Positions 34,011 to 46,335 of a DNA stretch of 64,000 bases are shown here, in pieces. The notes beneath the pieces were generated by a model. It was not told the DNA's origin, did no database searches, and worked only from the letters and a program-made list of their open reading frames with translations. The translations under genes were made by a program, and so were the position numbers. The DNA comes from Marisa cornuarietis (Eukaryota > Mollusca > Gastropoda > Architaenioglossa > Ampullariidae), in contig SMMW01000076.1 of NCBI GenBank assembly GCA_004794655.1, positions 217,113-281,112 on the forward strand, written 5' to 3'. Positions within the stretch are counted from its first letter, which is position 1, and every line of letters starts with the position of its first letter.

Positions 34011-34892
34011 AACGCTCGCAGAATGAACCTCGAGAAGCGAGTTCCGTCAAAACCAAGAGAAGAAGCTGTCGTGGTTTGGTCAATTGTTGTGACTATATTG
34101 CACTACACGCTGAAAGACACAAAAGGGCAGCAACGTTGGGGAATGCAATGAAAGCTGGTCTGAAAACATCAAAGACTGAACTACTATAAGCCTGTTTCGT
34201 CTAGAAAACGAAAACCACTATGGAAAGCCATGTCATATGCCTTGACTTTGATGTCCTTACACCCATGATCAAGTAGGGCAAGGGAGTGAACTAAACATCA
34301 ATTAGAACAAACATAGCAGGTTTGGGGCCTTGTTTTCTGTACTTCGGCATGCATGGAATATAAAATGCTCAGAGAACATTAAAAATAGTATTCAAGACTG
34401 GTTCTCTGCTCTGTCATATTAGATGCTTCTCTATGGTTGTGATTAATACGAGGGGAAAGGTCAACGGGGTCCCGTGACCTTAAGGGAGAGAGGTTTTTGA
34501 GACCATAATTTACTCATGAAAACTTTTGTCAAGGCGGTGACCATCTTCTCTGCCTCGCTGCCTTACCTTGACCAACCCTCTGGGAAGTCAGCTGAGTCAA
34601 CCCGGAGAAGCACCCTGCGTCATGATTTATTAGACCAGCTAGTGTATGCGCCTTGCGGTTCTAACTACTAGTCTTCTCACTACCATATCATATAGGCAAA
34701 TTTCCTGGTATTATTATCATTTTATTTTATTTCCTGTTCTTAAAAATAGCTGAATTGACAAATTTTTGACTATGTTGCTACAAGAGGTTGCATTGTCTGG
34801 TGGCTGCTGGGTTTGTCTCTAGAGCAGCAGGTGGAAGGTTCTTGTCCCACTTCGTGGCTATATCTGGAAGAGTCTCCCCCTTTTACCCATCC

Positions 34893-35180
34893 GAGCCGTA
34901 GTTATGAACCGAGGGTAAATCGACCCTCCCCCCCCCTACCCAGGGCAGTACTGGAGAACAAGGACAAGTGCTTTGTCTCCATCGTTATAAAGCGGCGTAC
35001 AGACTCTGAGCAAGTCGCTTAATTATCCTCGGAGCCAGTGGTAAGTTGCTCTGAAGGATAGTAAATGAAATCACTATTTGTGGGGTCTGGTAACCGCTTC
35101 GTAACCACGGAGACACCACGCTTGCCTTTGATTTCTTTATTTGTCCTTGAGGACTTACCTATGTTCATGACTATAGCCCC
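34893..35180. mobile_element. MITE family 2, copy 3
   Basis: Left end GAGCCGTAGTTATGAACCGA with GGGTAAATC; right end GACTTACCTATGTTCATGAC then TATAGCCCC, its inverted match. Interior again has GGGGTCTGGTAACCGCTTCG. The small plus-strand frame at 34813-35022 is inside it. Confidence 0.75.
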
Positions 35181-35329
35181 AGAAGAAAGATTGTAACATG
35201 TCTAGCAGAAGGTTGGCCCACACCTAGGATATGGTCACTCACTTACAATCGACTGCCTCGGGTTTCGTCTTTGTCTTTGGCTGTGAAGTTTGTTTCTCGA
35301 TGAGCCACCAGAAGGTCGCTGTCCGTATT

Positions 35330-35520
35330 CATGTCTGACCTTCCGACCCTCAGCGAGCATCGCGGCAAGACTGACAGGTCGCGACAGAACGCGGCGCTAA
35401 TAAACTCTTCACCGCCATCACATCCGCCGGAAATAGCCAATCAGACGGCGTCTCCGTTTCCGCTGTCCAATCAGCTGCGGTTTCCGACACGCGCATCAAT
35501 AAGCTGGTCATGGTGACTGA
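35330..35520. promoter_or_regulatory. CpG-rich segment with two CCAAT boxes
   Basis: Two CCAATCAG motifs (near 35437 and 35468), CpG-rich sequence and a CGCGACAGAACGCGGCG block suggest a TATA-less promoter. No first exon is identified on either strand. Confidence 0.3.
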
Positions 35521-36577
35521 GCACATCATGACAAATTATCGACAAAAGTCGAAAATGACGGGATTCGATCTTTTAACTAGAAAGTCCCTCAATCGACTCT
35601 TGTCTCCGGGCTTTTCCTTTCTTTTCGGTTTTTTCGGTTCCTAAAAGTCAGCGTGATTAGGGAGTGGGGCGAGTGATGAAGACAAGGCTGACATCTACTA
35701 GAGTTTTTACCAACACTCAGATGGTGATGAGCGGTCAGCTGAGTGCACTGATCTCGTTCCTTTAATCATGCGTGCAGTTTGACAGCTCATGAAGTTTGCT
35801 AACCCGTAGGTGGATGGAAAGACAGAGCGGAAGAACGAGTGAAACGCTCACTGCAGGAGTTTGTTTCCTTTTTTGCAATGAGCTGAGACAGATAAAGTGT
35901 GTGCACTAGGGAGCGCTTATTTTAAACTTTAGTGTTGCTACTAGCAGAATATTCTAGATAAAAAAGTGAAGTAGAAACGACTTCCTCTTATGAATCACTT
36001 CACAAACACGAGTTTTCGCTTAAGATATAGATGCAAAAGAACAAAGGGACGCAACTTTCAGGCGGGATTTTTCGCCAGCTGCCGCCACATGAACAGAGCA
36101 GGTCACGTGGTCACAGAGGACTTCGCCCTAAGTCCTTATGCCAGGTTGAGCAGCCGGACCCAGTACTGCGCGTTCGGGAAAGTTACTGTCACTGGAGGAT
36201 GCGGCACCAGGTCACTTGCAAACAATAACAAAATAATAACAATTAAGAAAAAGCCTTGGGTTGTATTTATAGACTGTGACATGGATGATGATGGTGATGA
36301 CAATTTTCAGTCGTCTCCTCCCATGTAGCGGTCCTGACGCAGTTATTGTTCCCTCAGCAGGCGGACACATGATGTTCGCGTTTGTTTTCTCCCCCTCCCC
36401 CCACCTTTTTTAAAACTTCCATTTTTCCATTTGGCTCCTCTTCCTCCTTCTTTCAATTCTTTCCTACAAATCACTATTTCGTCCTGAAACACTCTATTTC
36501 TGTCTTCTGAAAAACAACTTACCTTTTCTCAACTCACTTTGCATTCCTGCCTCACCCATTACTTATTCTGTGCGCGC

Positions 36578-36579
<2 letters not shown>

Positions 36580-36623
<44 letters not shown>

Positions 36624-36743
36624 ATACTTGTCTTCCTTCTCTTTCCATCTCTGTCTCACACACACACACACACATACACACACAAAAGCACGCACATAAA
36701 TACAGATACACGCAGACGCGCGCGTGCACACACACACACACAC
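36580..36743. repeat. (GT)n and (CA)n pair
   Basis: A GT array (36580-36621) followed within 40-120 bp by CA tracts (36658-36690 and 36725-36743), giving extended self-complementarity. Confidence 0.92.
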
Positions 36744-37473
36744 GAGTACGCACGCACGGTCAAACCCATAGGGGTTTGTGTTTGGGAGGTAGGAATGGTC
36801 ACACAGCATTGCAACAGAATTTAACATTTTGTAAATACTTTCATTTGAAATAATTTCTTCATTTTGTTCTTTCAAATCGGGATATTACCTTTTAAACAAT
36901 ATTTTCGATTTTTAAAGTTTTTCTTTTTTAAATTTAGTACTACCATGAAAAGTTAAATTTATTCAGCAAAATCCCTCCTCAGCTTGCTGTCTCGAGTATT
37001 GCCATGTTTATGCTGATATGCAGACAGAAGGCAGTAATAAGATCAAGGGAATAACACTACTGCGGGCGGGGGAGGGGAGTTTAGTGAAACATCGCTCATA
37101 GACTTCGCAGCTCTCTTTCTACTGGCTAAGACCACCACCAGACCCTGTCATTTGTTGATGAAATGTTTCTGATGTGCCTTTGAGTCATTTTCTGTTTGCA
37201 CGACAATCCCCTTTGCTACATTAAAGCCGCACCACAGGGCGGAAGTATGCGGGCGATGGCGGAAGATGTGATCTTAGTTGTGCGGAAGTATTCAGGCGCA
37301 CTGGGCCGTAAACTGAATCTCCTTTCACGGGGTTCGATTACAAATACTCAGAAACCCTAAATTGTACTTACTGAGGTCATGCGTTCACCTCTGAATGAAC
37401 CTTTTTTCTATGGAACCATATTTTCTATATTTATAATGTGATTGTGTTGTTGTTGTTGTTGTTGTTGTTGTGT

Positions 37474-37640
37474 TGTTGTTCTTCTTTTAATTGGTTGTTG
37501 ATTTTGTTTCATATTTATGTGTTTAAAATGATTAATTACTTTAATTGTGATTGTGGTTTTTTGTTGTTCTTCTTTTAATTGGTTGTTGATTTTGTTTCAA
37601 ATTTATCTGTTTAAATGATTAATTACTTTAATTGAGCCTA
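37474..37640. repeat. 88-bp tandem duplication
   Basis: The block CTTCTTTTAATTGGTTGTTG recurs at 37481 and 37569 with matching flanks (GATTAATTACTTTAATTG ends both units), preceded by a GTT microsatellite. Confidence 0.9.
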
Positions 37641-38651
37641 ACATTCGTTTTTATAGCACTTTCCAGTTAATCTTTTCACAATAAACTTCACAGGATTTTT
37701 TTAAATATCATTAATATCTTATATAGGTTTCGAATAAGCGTTTGTATTTTTCATTCATTTCTTTATACACAAAAAAAAGGTTTTTAACATTCTTTTTTGT
37801 TGTTATTATATTAGCAACGATATCATATGATCGCATAATTCCCCCTAATCACCCCTAGAATTATTTACCATCGATATTAATATCTGTGACACGAATATGT
37901 CCGCTCAGCTTTTGTGTCTTCTTTAGCTCCCAAACTTTATTCAGTTTATTTCATTGCAATCAGCTTCAAACAAACTCGTAGGAACCGAGTCTTTCAGACA
38001 GCTATCGTTTTCTTTCCTCCCGATCTTCGGGCTTCCAATAGGCAAGGGAGGTAACAGCTTATTGGCCCGTGTTTGCTTGTGTTGGTTGTCATTCTTGAAA
38101 AGCAGCGTGTGTGTGTGTGTGTCCCCCACTTTCGGTTTCGTGTTACTCCTGACTGAACACTTTGCATCCTTTCCCATGATTGGTTGTCCTTGCACAACAG
38201 ATGTGCTCACATCAATTTTACATTCTAGTCCTGTTTTCTCTGTAAACCCTTTCAGTCCCATGTTCCTGGGTTCTTCAGCGCTTTTTTCAACGTACTTTTC
38301 TGAACACCTGCTGATGTCACATTGTCACATTGTCACATCGGCGAGACACCCAATCGACGCAAAGATCCTGTCACTGACCAGCAGTTTCCATGCATGAATA
38401 AACTTCAGGGGTCTGACGGCGTCACTGTTCACGTGGCTGATTGAAAGCTGCTCTTGTGGATGTCGTCATATCTTCATTTTATCCTCCCACTATCCACCTC
38501 GCCTAACTCTCAATTAATCGCTCATTAAACTTTATCGAGGAAGGTATTTGTCTACAAGATTGTTACTAAGTTTAGGTTTTTCGTGAAGTGGTTCCTAAAC
38601 TCTTATGAATAAGTGCATTCCTCTTTAACTTCTTCCTCTTCTTGTTATTCG

Positions 38652-38717
<66 letters not shown>
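38652..38717. repeat. (CAT)n microsatellite
   Basis: About 22 trinucleotide units. Confidence 0.96.
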
Positions 38718-38836
38718 TTTTTAGATACCTGCTTTGTGTTTAATTTAGCTTTATTATATTTGTTAGGCAAGCTATAATTCTTTTCATTTTAGTAGATAAC
38801 GTTTTCTCATACAGAAAACCGCAAATGCTGCCATTG

Positions 38837-38967
38837 TGAGTGAGTGAGTGAGTGAGTGAGTGAGTGAGTGAGTGAGTGAGTGAGTGAGTGAGTGAGTGAG
38901 TGAGTGAGTGAGTGAGTGAGTGAGTGAGTGAGTGAGTGAGTGAGTGAGTGAGTGAGTGAGTGAGTGT
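38837..38967. repeat. (GAGT)n microsatellite
   Basis: About 32 perfect GAGT units; the Thr-His-Ser-Leu minus frame is an artefact. Confidence 0.97.
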
Positions 38968-39600
38968 CATCACTTTGTCTTCCTTCTTATTTTATGCTGT
39001 ACTGCCTACAAGGTATCTAGACTTCCCATCACAGGCGAAAAAAAGAGACCTCCATAGTAAGTGTAAAAGGTCAAAAGCAGTTTCTATCCCTTGGTCGTTG
39101 GGGAAGGGAGATTTCAAGTCAGTTTTTATCCCTCGCTACCTTACTCTTTACAACACCTTTTTCAATAGTTTGGTCGACTGTGAAAAATCCTAGCGCCTTT
39201 CGGGTAGCGAACTAAAACTCTTCAGGTTCTGAGGCAGTGTTGTGACTATTTGCCTCTCCGTCGAATTCCTTCGAGGTATCTAGAGTTCCGGGTTCTGCCG
39301 ACCTATCTAGGGACCCAGGTAGTCAAAATCCGCAAATCCTTGTCGTTCGTACAACTTTATCCTCAAACACAAACCTCCGGAGATGACGCAGACGGGAGAA
39401 AGCTGGTGTGAATGCCCGTGCTGGAGTCAGCGACACACGTGTAATCAGGGAGTGAGCGGGACAGTTCATGTTCATGGGTGCGGGAGGCCAGCAAAATCGG
39501 GAAGGGAAAGGGTCGCGGAGAAGAAAGTAGGCATACAAAGGAAGAATTAAGACTAACAATGAGAACAACACGCAGACATGAAGAAAAAATAGTAAATAAG

Positions 39601-39640
39601 CAAAGACATAATGCTAGCGAAATAATAATAATAATAATAA

Positions 39641-39671
<31 letters not shown>

Positions 39672-39712
39672 AAGAAGAAGAGACCTTTAGAGCGCGGCGC
39701 CCCAGCCAGGCG
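39601..39712 (-). mobile_element. LINE 3' tail with (AAT)n/(AAG)n run
   Basis: An AAT then AAG run followed by CTTTAGAGCGCGGCGCC. The same arrangement (trinucleotide run next to a T-rich TATAGAGCGC-type motif) occurs at 45.9, 51.85 and 52.05 kb. At 52.05 kb it is the 3' end of a minus-strand LINE. Confidence 0.45.
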
Positions 39713-40582
39713 ATCTGTTCTTTACAAAAAATAGGGGGGGAAGTGGGCCTTTTTCACACGAAGAAAGAAAAAAAAACAAATTTATCGTGAGACATAAGTG
39801 TAATGTCAACAAACAATGACAACAGAAATAGCGAAAGACACCGGAGGACAGGAGATCAGGAAATGGGGACTGCAGCGGAAAAAAAGATGGGAGAGAACGA
39901 TGAAAATTACAGAAGCGGAAGAATGATTTAAAAGGGTCACGGGTGGGAAGGAGGGACGCAGGGGAGGAAGGGAGAAGAGAAACATCACAATAACGAGTTC
40001 AGAGTAAATCTTACAAAAAATGGGCTGACGAGGGACAGGTTGTACATCCATATTTATTTATTTATTTATTATTTAAAATAAAATAGGAAAAGATGCAAGT
40101 GGGACTAGTGAGAAGGTGTTGGTAAATTAAGTGTGTGTGTGAGAGAGTTAAAAAAAGCAAAAACAAAGAAAAAAACAAACAAATAAACAAACAAAGCTAA
40201 TGTCAAGAAATACCGGTAAAACAAAGAATGAAGAAAAGAAAAAGAAGCAAGACAAGACGATGAAAAAATCACAATAAAGAGGAATGTGGAAATTTAAGGA
40301 GGGGAAAGGAAGGAAGAATCACCTCGTGTTCTACGTCCGTGATAATAAAAAAAAACACCACAGTCATCGATGTTATAGCAGGCCTATTTACTTCTGTGAC
40401 ATCCACCGGAGAATCCCGAACACTCAGGGTGACCACAAGGGGATATATTTTGACGCTTGACTTAGCAAACTGTGGAGGGGTTTTGCCAGTATTATTTCCT
40501 TTTGCATCAAATGCCACTTAATTTAAGCTAAAGTTTTAGTGCTAAAGATAGCGCACGTGTCTAAGCACAAGACGGCGGATAA

Positions 40583-40590
40583 TATAAAAA
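40583..40590 (+). promoter_or_regulatory. TATA box of the second helical-protein gene
   Basis: TATAAAAA 82 bp upstream of the start codon at 40665, predicting a leader of about 50 nt. This matches the arrangement of the related gene at 8.4-11.3 kb. Confidence 0.6.
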
Positions 40591-40664
40591 TCAGTCTACT
40601 CTTCAGTTACCACAATCAGTTTTTGCCCTTCATTCGAATTCTTTATGTGAAGGCAGAGAGAATC

Positions 40665-42092
40665 ATGCATATGATTATGGGAGGTAAAGCTGTAATCTTT
40701 GCTTTAATAGTTAGTTTGCTTCTTGGTAAAGTCAGTTCTGGGGTTATGCAGAGCAGTTCATCGTCTGTACTTCTTATACTCAACTTTTTCATACTTTTTT
40801 CTTATTTTTTTGTAGTCATTCTAGCTCTCTCTATCTCTCTCGATTTCTCGTGAGATAAAAAGAGAGTGGAGACTTCTGGGAAGCAAAAGATCTAGTCTCT
40901 CTCATTTTCACGTTCTTACGTGAATGTGCGAGAATGCAAGTTACATGAAAAAAGGCATTTCAGTGGCCCCTCCTTTACAAAACAGAGGTGCTACAACACT
41001 CAGATATCGAGTCAAATATAATGCCACTGTGTACCACTTCTTTCACCTCCTTTCCATCTTATTTTTATGACTGATTTTTTTTTCATTTAGGTATCGTGTC
41101 TGAATATAATAATGTATGTTTGTTTTTTTTTTTATTTTGTTTGTATGTTGTTTTGCCTTATTTTGTTTCTACTCGATTTTTCGTCTCCATTGTACATCAT
41201 TTTATGTATGGGTGATCGTGACTCCTCGTTATTTGACTGTACCTTGTTTCCTTTGCACATAATTCTGCCATTAATGGTGGGATTTACATTGTTTTTTCGT
41301 TATCGATGCTAAGCAGATCTCCTTCGTGGTTTAATCCGTTTTTTTACTCTATTTCTTTCTTTTATCTTGCGGTCCTAATGCCAGAAGGTCTTACGTCGCT
41401 AATTTTTCATGATGTTTGAACAGGTTATCTTTTTCGGTCACTGCTCACACTGGTGATTATTGGGTCTGCGTGTCTGCCTGAAACTCACGCCAACAGAGAA
41501 CGAGCGAAGCGGAACCAGCAGGGAAACGTACTCGAGTGTCCGGACAGAAGCTCGAGCGACTATGGTCTGCCGCACAGCCAGATCGCAACTGCTCTGAGGG
41601 AAGTGCAGAACGCAATGCGGATGTTCAGTAAAGTAAGCTTCTTGTACATCATCAATAATCTGTATTGATACTACTTCAACTTAACCTATTAAATTTTGTT
41701 TCGAGCTCTCTTTTGTAAACTACAACGAGTTACGATGGGTAGATTTTCAATGCTTCAGACAGAAGGACGGATAATTGACAAGCAGACAAAAAATTAAGTG
41801 GAGGACTTGGGTCCCAGAAATCACGGATGTAAAGAGGGATGAAAATTAATAGATTCATTTCTTCTTTTTCAGCGCAACGTCAGTAACAACACTTTGCCAA
41901 TAGAAATAGCTGAGTCAAGCCATTCTGGTGTGTACTTGGTGAGTTAAAGTTTCCTCAATATGAAGGGAACGAGTGTGTGTGCGGGGAGGAAAGAGACATT
42001 GTGAGCATGCTCTGTGTGTCTGTGTCACTGGTCACTAGTGTGTGTGAAGGAGAGAGAGAGAAAATCGTATCTTTAATGTTTCTTCGTAGACA

Positions 42093-42177
<85 letters not shown>

Positions 42178-42876
42178 CCACCTCTCCAGCATTAGTAAAG
42201 TCTTGACTCTGTCTGGCAGGTGTCTCTTTTGGATGACGACTTCAACGTGAGTAGTGTACAGTTCCTGCAGCAGCTGCAGCTGTACCAGATGGTGATGCGG
42301 GATGTTAGCAAGAACTCAGACAAACAGCTGAGAAAAACCCTGGAACGACTGGTGAGCAAGGTGCGGGACGTCCAGAAAAACCTCACGTGTCTCTGTCACG
42401 TGGCTTCCGGTGGGTCTAGTCAATGCCAGCAGCCAGACAGTTTGACGCAAGTCCTGGGGAGCGTGCGCTTTCCCAACAGTGATCTCTCCATGGAGGCGGG
42501 TGCATGCGTGCTGGTGATGATGAACCGAACCCTCACCAACGTAGAGAACAGCCTGCATCTGACTCGTCCCCGACGAGGAAGCAACCAAGGGCAAAAGGGA
42601 GGTCAGCAGAAACGGAACAAAGGAAAGACCGAGGAAGCCCAAGCCATGGCCACTCCAGATGGCAACATAGCTTCTCGGGTACTAAAGAAACTAAAGAAAG
42701 CTGGAGACGGGGTGGGCATGCAAGACCTGACCAAACCCAAGCGTGACAACATGAAGGGAGAAAACGTCCGAAAAGGAAGAGATGGAGGGAAGGACGAGAA
42801 GAAACAGGCAAAGAACAAGAAAAAGCAGCCGAAGGATAAGAAGGGCGGCAAGAAAAAGTCCAGAAAACAGCAATAG
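40665..42876 (+). CDS. Secreted helical protein with basic tail, LIF/IL-6-type cytokine candidate B
   Basis: Four exons by eye: 40665-40683, 41424-41632, 41873-41938 and 42220-42876. GT-AG introns are in phases 1, 0, 0 and total length is 316 residues. A signal peptide spans about 1-29 (core LLTLVIIGSACL). A furin-type site (RERAKR, 31-36) and C45 follow. Helix A covers about 57-76 and ends at an intron; exon 3 is a 22-residue loop. Exon 4 gives helices at about 110-128 and 132-153, the motif NLTCLCH (C155, C157), C167, and a last helix starting GACVLV (C194). Five N-glycosylation sequons are visible (78, 82, 107, 152, 200). Residues 214-316 form a Lys/Arg/Gly-rich tail, likely heparin- or matrix-binding. 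Topology, intron phases and Cys placement match LIF-like cytokines better than other secreted families I know; the function is inferred. AATAAA lies at 44165. Confidence 0.8.
42093..42178. repeat. (GATT)n microsatellite next to an acceptor
   Basis: About 21 units in the last intron of the helical-protein gene, ending 41 bp before exon 4, so length variation could affect branch-point or acceptor spacing. Confidence 0.97.
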
Positions 42877-44170
42877 CAAGCCAGTCATACAGAACCATCT
42901 TAACTCACATTTGTTGTCCACATACACTCGCTCTTTCTGTTTTGTTTTTAAACAAATGTAGTTTTCTTGTGAAGACAGAAAAGGGATGAGTTCATTTTAC
43001 CCTTTGTCTACACATCTCAGAATCCCGACATTTTGGCACATATCTTTTTTACTGACAATCCGTCTGAACATGTCAGGCAGACTCGGCCGATGTGTATGTT
43101 TTTTTCTTGCTCTGTAAGTATTTTTCTCCGACCACTGCCAGTCCAGCTCTGTGATATTAGTTAGCCATATCTCAGTATTATGACAAGAATTATATGGTCC
43201 ATGTGTATTTGTTGCTGACGTACCTGTTATGATAGGCCTGTTTGTGTTCAAGAGTCTATAGGTTTTTTTCATTTATTTCTTCATTCATTCGTCCCTTGAC
43301 TGGAAACGATCACTGGGGAAACGACACTAGCCGAACATCAAGGTACCTTGAAGGACCGCGTGCTGCGCCACCTGGCCCAGCCAGACCACCTTACGCCACG
43401 TGACTGTTGCAGGTAGGGTTCCTGGAGTCCTGTGAGTGTGGGCGACCATGAGTCGAACAAAGTCATTGATTTTATATCACCTGTAGGAGATCCAGAGCAG
43501 CCTTCTCAAGCACCTGTTCTCGAATGCCTGGATTCTCCTCACCGTATAGTATCTATAGATAAATTCGATATTTTATGAATTCATCATATGATTGTGTCCA
43601 TGTGTAACGCATTTTAGTTACATGTAACTTCAGATTTAGACTTGTATACATGTTGTCTAGTCAGTCGAGTTATTTTACAATTGAAATATAATGCAATACA
43701 CAACTGTGAATTTTAATGGCCGTACACCTGTTTTAAACCAATAGCACTCTTATCTGGTATAAAGGATCAAGGATAACTCTTTTTTAATTTTTAAACCATT
43801 TATACTCAAACATTGTGCCCCCTATACATACTTTGTGAGGTCGACATCACATTCGTGTCGCCAGTTTTGCGTGCCAAATGCGATTGTCCATTGAAGTCTC
43901 AACCATTACCTTTCAACTAAATATACCGCTCGATATATTTGTATTATGTTCCTATTTACACAACTTTACTTCCTACACACGATGACGTTTTGATATTTGT
44001 GGAAATTATTTTTATTGCCATGGTCATGAGTGGGCCCGGCGAAGTGTAACCTTTTTCCATGCGATAAGCATGACGGTCACACACACCATCTTTTTTTAAA
44101 ATCCAGTATCATGTGATATTCATGGCAGGGTAAACTGCTCCGTATGTGCAATGCACAGATTCATAATAAA
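42877..44170 (+). other. Probable 3' UTR of the second helical-protein gene
   Basis: No other gene is visible. AATAAA at 44165-44170 is the first strong poly(A) signal after the stop. The region is AT-rich with scattered ATTTA motifs (one doubled as ATTTATTT near 43271), the type of element that destabilises vertebrate cytokine mRNAs; relevance here is inference. Confidence 0.45.
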
Positions 44171-44779
44171 GTCAAGTTGACGATGACCCGAGTTTGCTTG
44201 AACTTTTTTTTTTCGCGCGCTGCTGGAGATGGAAAGACGACAAAACAGTCGACGCTCTCTCTCTCTCTCTTCATTTCGTGCCTATCTAACTGATGGTCGG
44301 TCTAGATGAGAGGATGGATGAATAGAATCATGTGAAGAGCCATATTCTTTTGCCAGGTTACAGCTGATCTGGCTTCCAGCGCAGTTTAAGTATGATAAAT
44401 TTTCTGTCAGTAATGTAGTGAGCCCAGTGGAGTATTTTTAAAACAAATCCCTCTCTCTCTCTCCCACCCACACACATTACGAAAGGCTGATATATGTTAT
44501 CTACATTACAGCATATTATGATTTGGCAGTACGTACACAGAGAACAGTGAGTCACTTGTGTATCGAGATTTGTTGGGGAAGGTGGAGTAAAGATGAGTTT
44601 TGCGGCTAACCTCTGGTTGCAAAGAGTGAAAGCTAATAATACATTTTTCCTTTTCGTGATTTAGCCCAAAAAAAGACACTAAACTTCGCTTCTTTTCATT
44701 ATTTACCGACAATCCACGCCTACTCCCAGGCGTTTATAAAGGAGGGGGGAGGGGAATGAGATCTTAAAACGCAGGGAAC

Positions 44780-45060
44780 TAAGCGCCCTTTACCGGTCTA
44801 GTCACGAGCCACACGCCAGCCGAAGAACCCCGCGCACGCGCCATCAACTCGCGTGACATTGATCTCACGCTTCCACTCGCTTGCGTTGACTAAACTAAAG
44901 ATGCTGATTGGCCAACTAGAGAAGTCCTTGTTAAACCGGTTTCAAGACTAACCAATCGGAGCGCGGCTTCGGGCGCAACGTCTAATCTCGTGCTGATGAG
45001 AAAGCCTGGATCGGGATAGTGTCAGACCGGAGAGAAAAGTCAGAGGTGGAAGCCTTGTTG
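44780..45060. promoter_or_regulatory. CpG-rich segment with inverted CCAAT boxes
   Basis: CpG-dense sequence with GATTGGCC near 44905 and ACCAATCGGAG near 44951, plus GCGCACGCGCC. Promoter-like, but no exon can be tied to it. The 143-codon minus frame at 45040-45471 begins in simple repeats and is not convincing. Confidence 0.3.
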
Positions 45061-45899
45061 CTTAAGGCGGTGGGTTTGTCGGCGATTGTTGTGCGATGAT
45101 GAGTCTAAAGCGGTAATACAGGAGTGAGATAATAGATAAGCATTGTGTCTTCGAGTGGTGATGAAACTTTTTCCGGCATGCATGACAACCTCGATCGCCG
45201 TCTTCCCTGTGCGGGTTAGTTGTAATCTTTCGTCAGACATCCGGATTCCGGAGCTGGCAATCTCCAGAGACACGATTATCAAGAATGGGCAGTCCCCACG
45301 CGCGGTATCAAATAATTGACACAATGGTGCTTTGTTTGTTTGTTGTTGTTGTTTTTTTTTTGACCGCACTACGCGAAAATTGCTGAAAACGAGTCTTCTC
45401 TCTCTCTCTCTGTTACACACACACACACACGCCTCTCTCTTATATATATATATAGGCACTTTCACACTCACATAATCATAGTTGTATCGTTAAAGACGCA
45501 CTGAAACCCAGGAAAAACCAACCAATGTCTTCAAAATACATATTTTCCGATGTTCCTTTAAAGTCCTATGGCATAACATTTCCATTTTATTTTCCAGTCA
45601 CTCTCCTTCCAACCTCTAAAACTATTGCTAACCTAACCTCGGCGCCATCACAGCATTATATGTCGATCTAATTCAAACCTCAACGGCCCACCCAAAACCG
45701 TAAATAATATATGCACCACACACCGATATCAATAAAATATCGCTTAATTTAATTTGGACGGATTTGCGTCCACCTAAAGCGATAACAAAAATAAAAAATG
45801 GATTTAAGCCTATGGTTTAAAACAGTGCAACGATTGGCATAGGATGCTGAAATACGGAGGTCAGTTTAGAAATGGCGATCTCAACCGGACCACACCATT

Positions 45900-45980
45900 A
45901 TATAGCAATAATAATAAAGTTAATTTATAGAGCGCTTTATCCCACCATCAATAGTTAGCTCTAAGCGCTTGCCGAAAGAA
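45900..45980 (-). mobile_element. LINE 3' tail fragment
   Basis: AATAATAATAAAG run next to TTTATAGAGCGCTTTATCCC and AGCTCTAAGCGCTTG, the same tail type as at 51.85 and 52.05 kb. Confidence 0.5.
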
Positions 45981-46139
45981 ATATAAACACACAGAGAGAA
46001 TAACACACAACAGAACATTATGTCTATATGGCAGGATGAAAGATATGTAATCCGAATGTGCTTCCAGCTTCCTCAGTCCAGTTAAAGAACTGTAAACGAC
46101 GCTGCGAATGTTCCTATGCACACTACAGTTTCAGTAAAG

Positions 46140-46335
46140 TAAATCTGGCTGGTTGGTTTAGTAGGAAAGTGCTTCCACCAAATCCTCGATTTTGCTTCCA
46201 CGTTGAGAGGTAGATGGAGGAGGGGGGGACCCTGCGAACAAATGTCACATACAGGCAGTGTCCCGAGAGCAAATCTGCAGTGGTGACAAGCGATCGAGTG
46301 TTTTATCCACTACACTACCGGGCGCCCCTGGTAAA
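46140..46335 (-). mobile_element. tRNA-derived SINE, copy 2
   Basis: On the minus strand it begins GGGGCGCCCGGTAGTGTAGT then GGATAAAAC, aligning with the head of the 24.6-kb copy (same first 22 positions with few changes). The B-box region is weaker. Confidence 0.6.

Larger units (their letters stand above)
35521..40560. other. No gene recognised; repeat-rich
   Basis: Contains several microsatellites (listed separately), an 88-bp tandem duplication near 37.5 kb and a LINE tail near 39.6 kb. The 147-codon plus frame at 37954-38397 has no splice or domain support. Confidence 0.45.
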
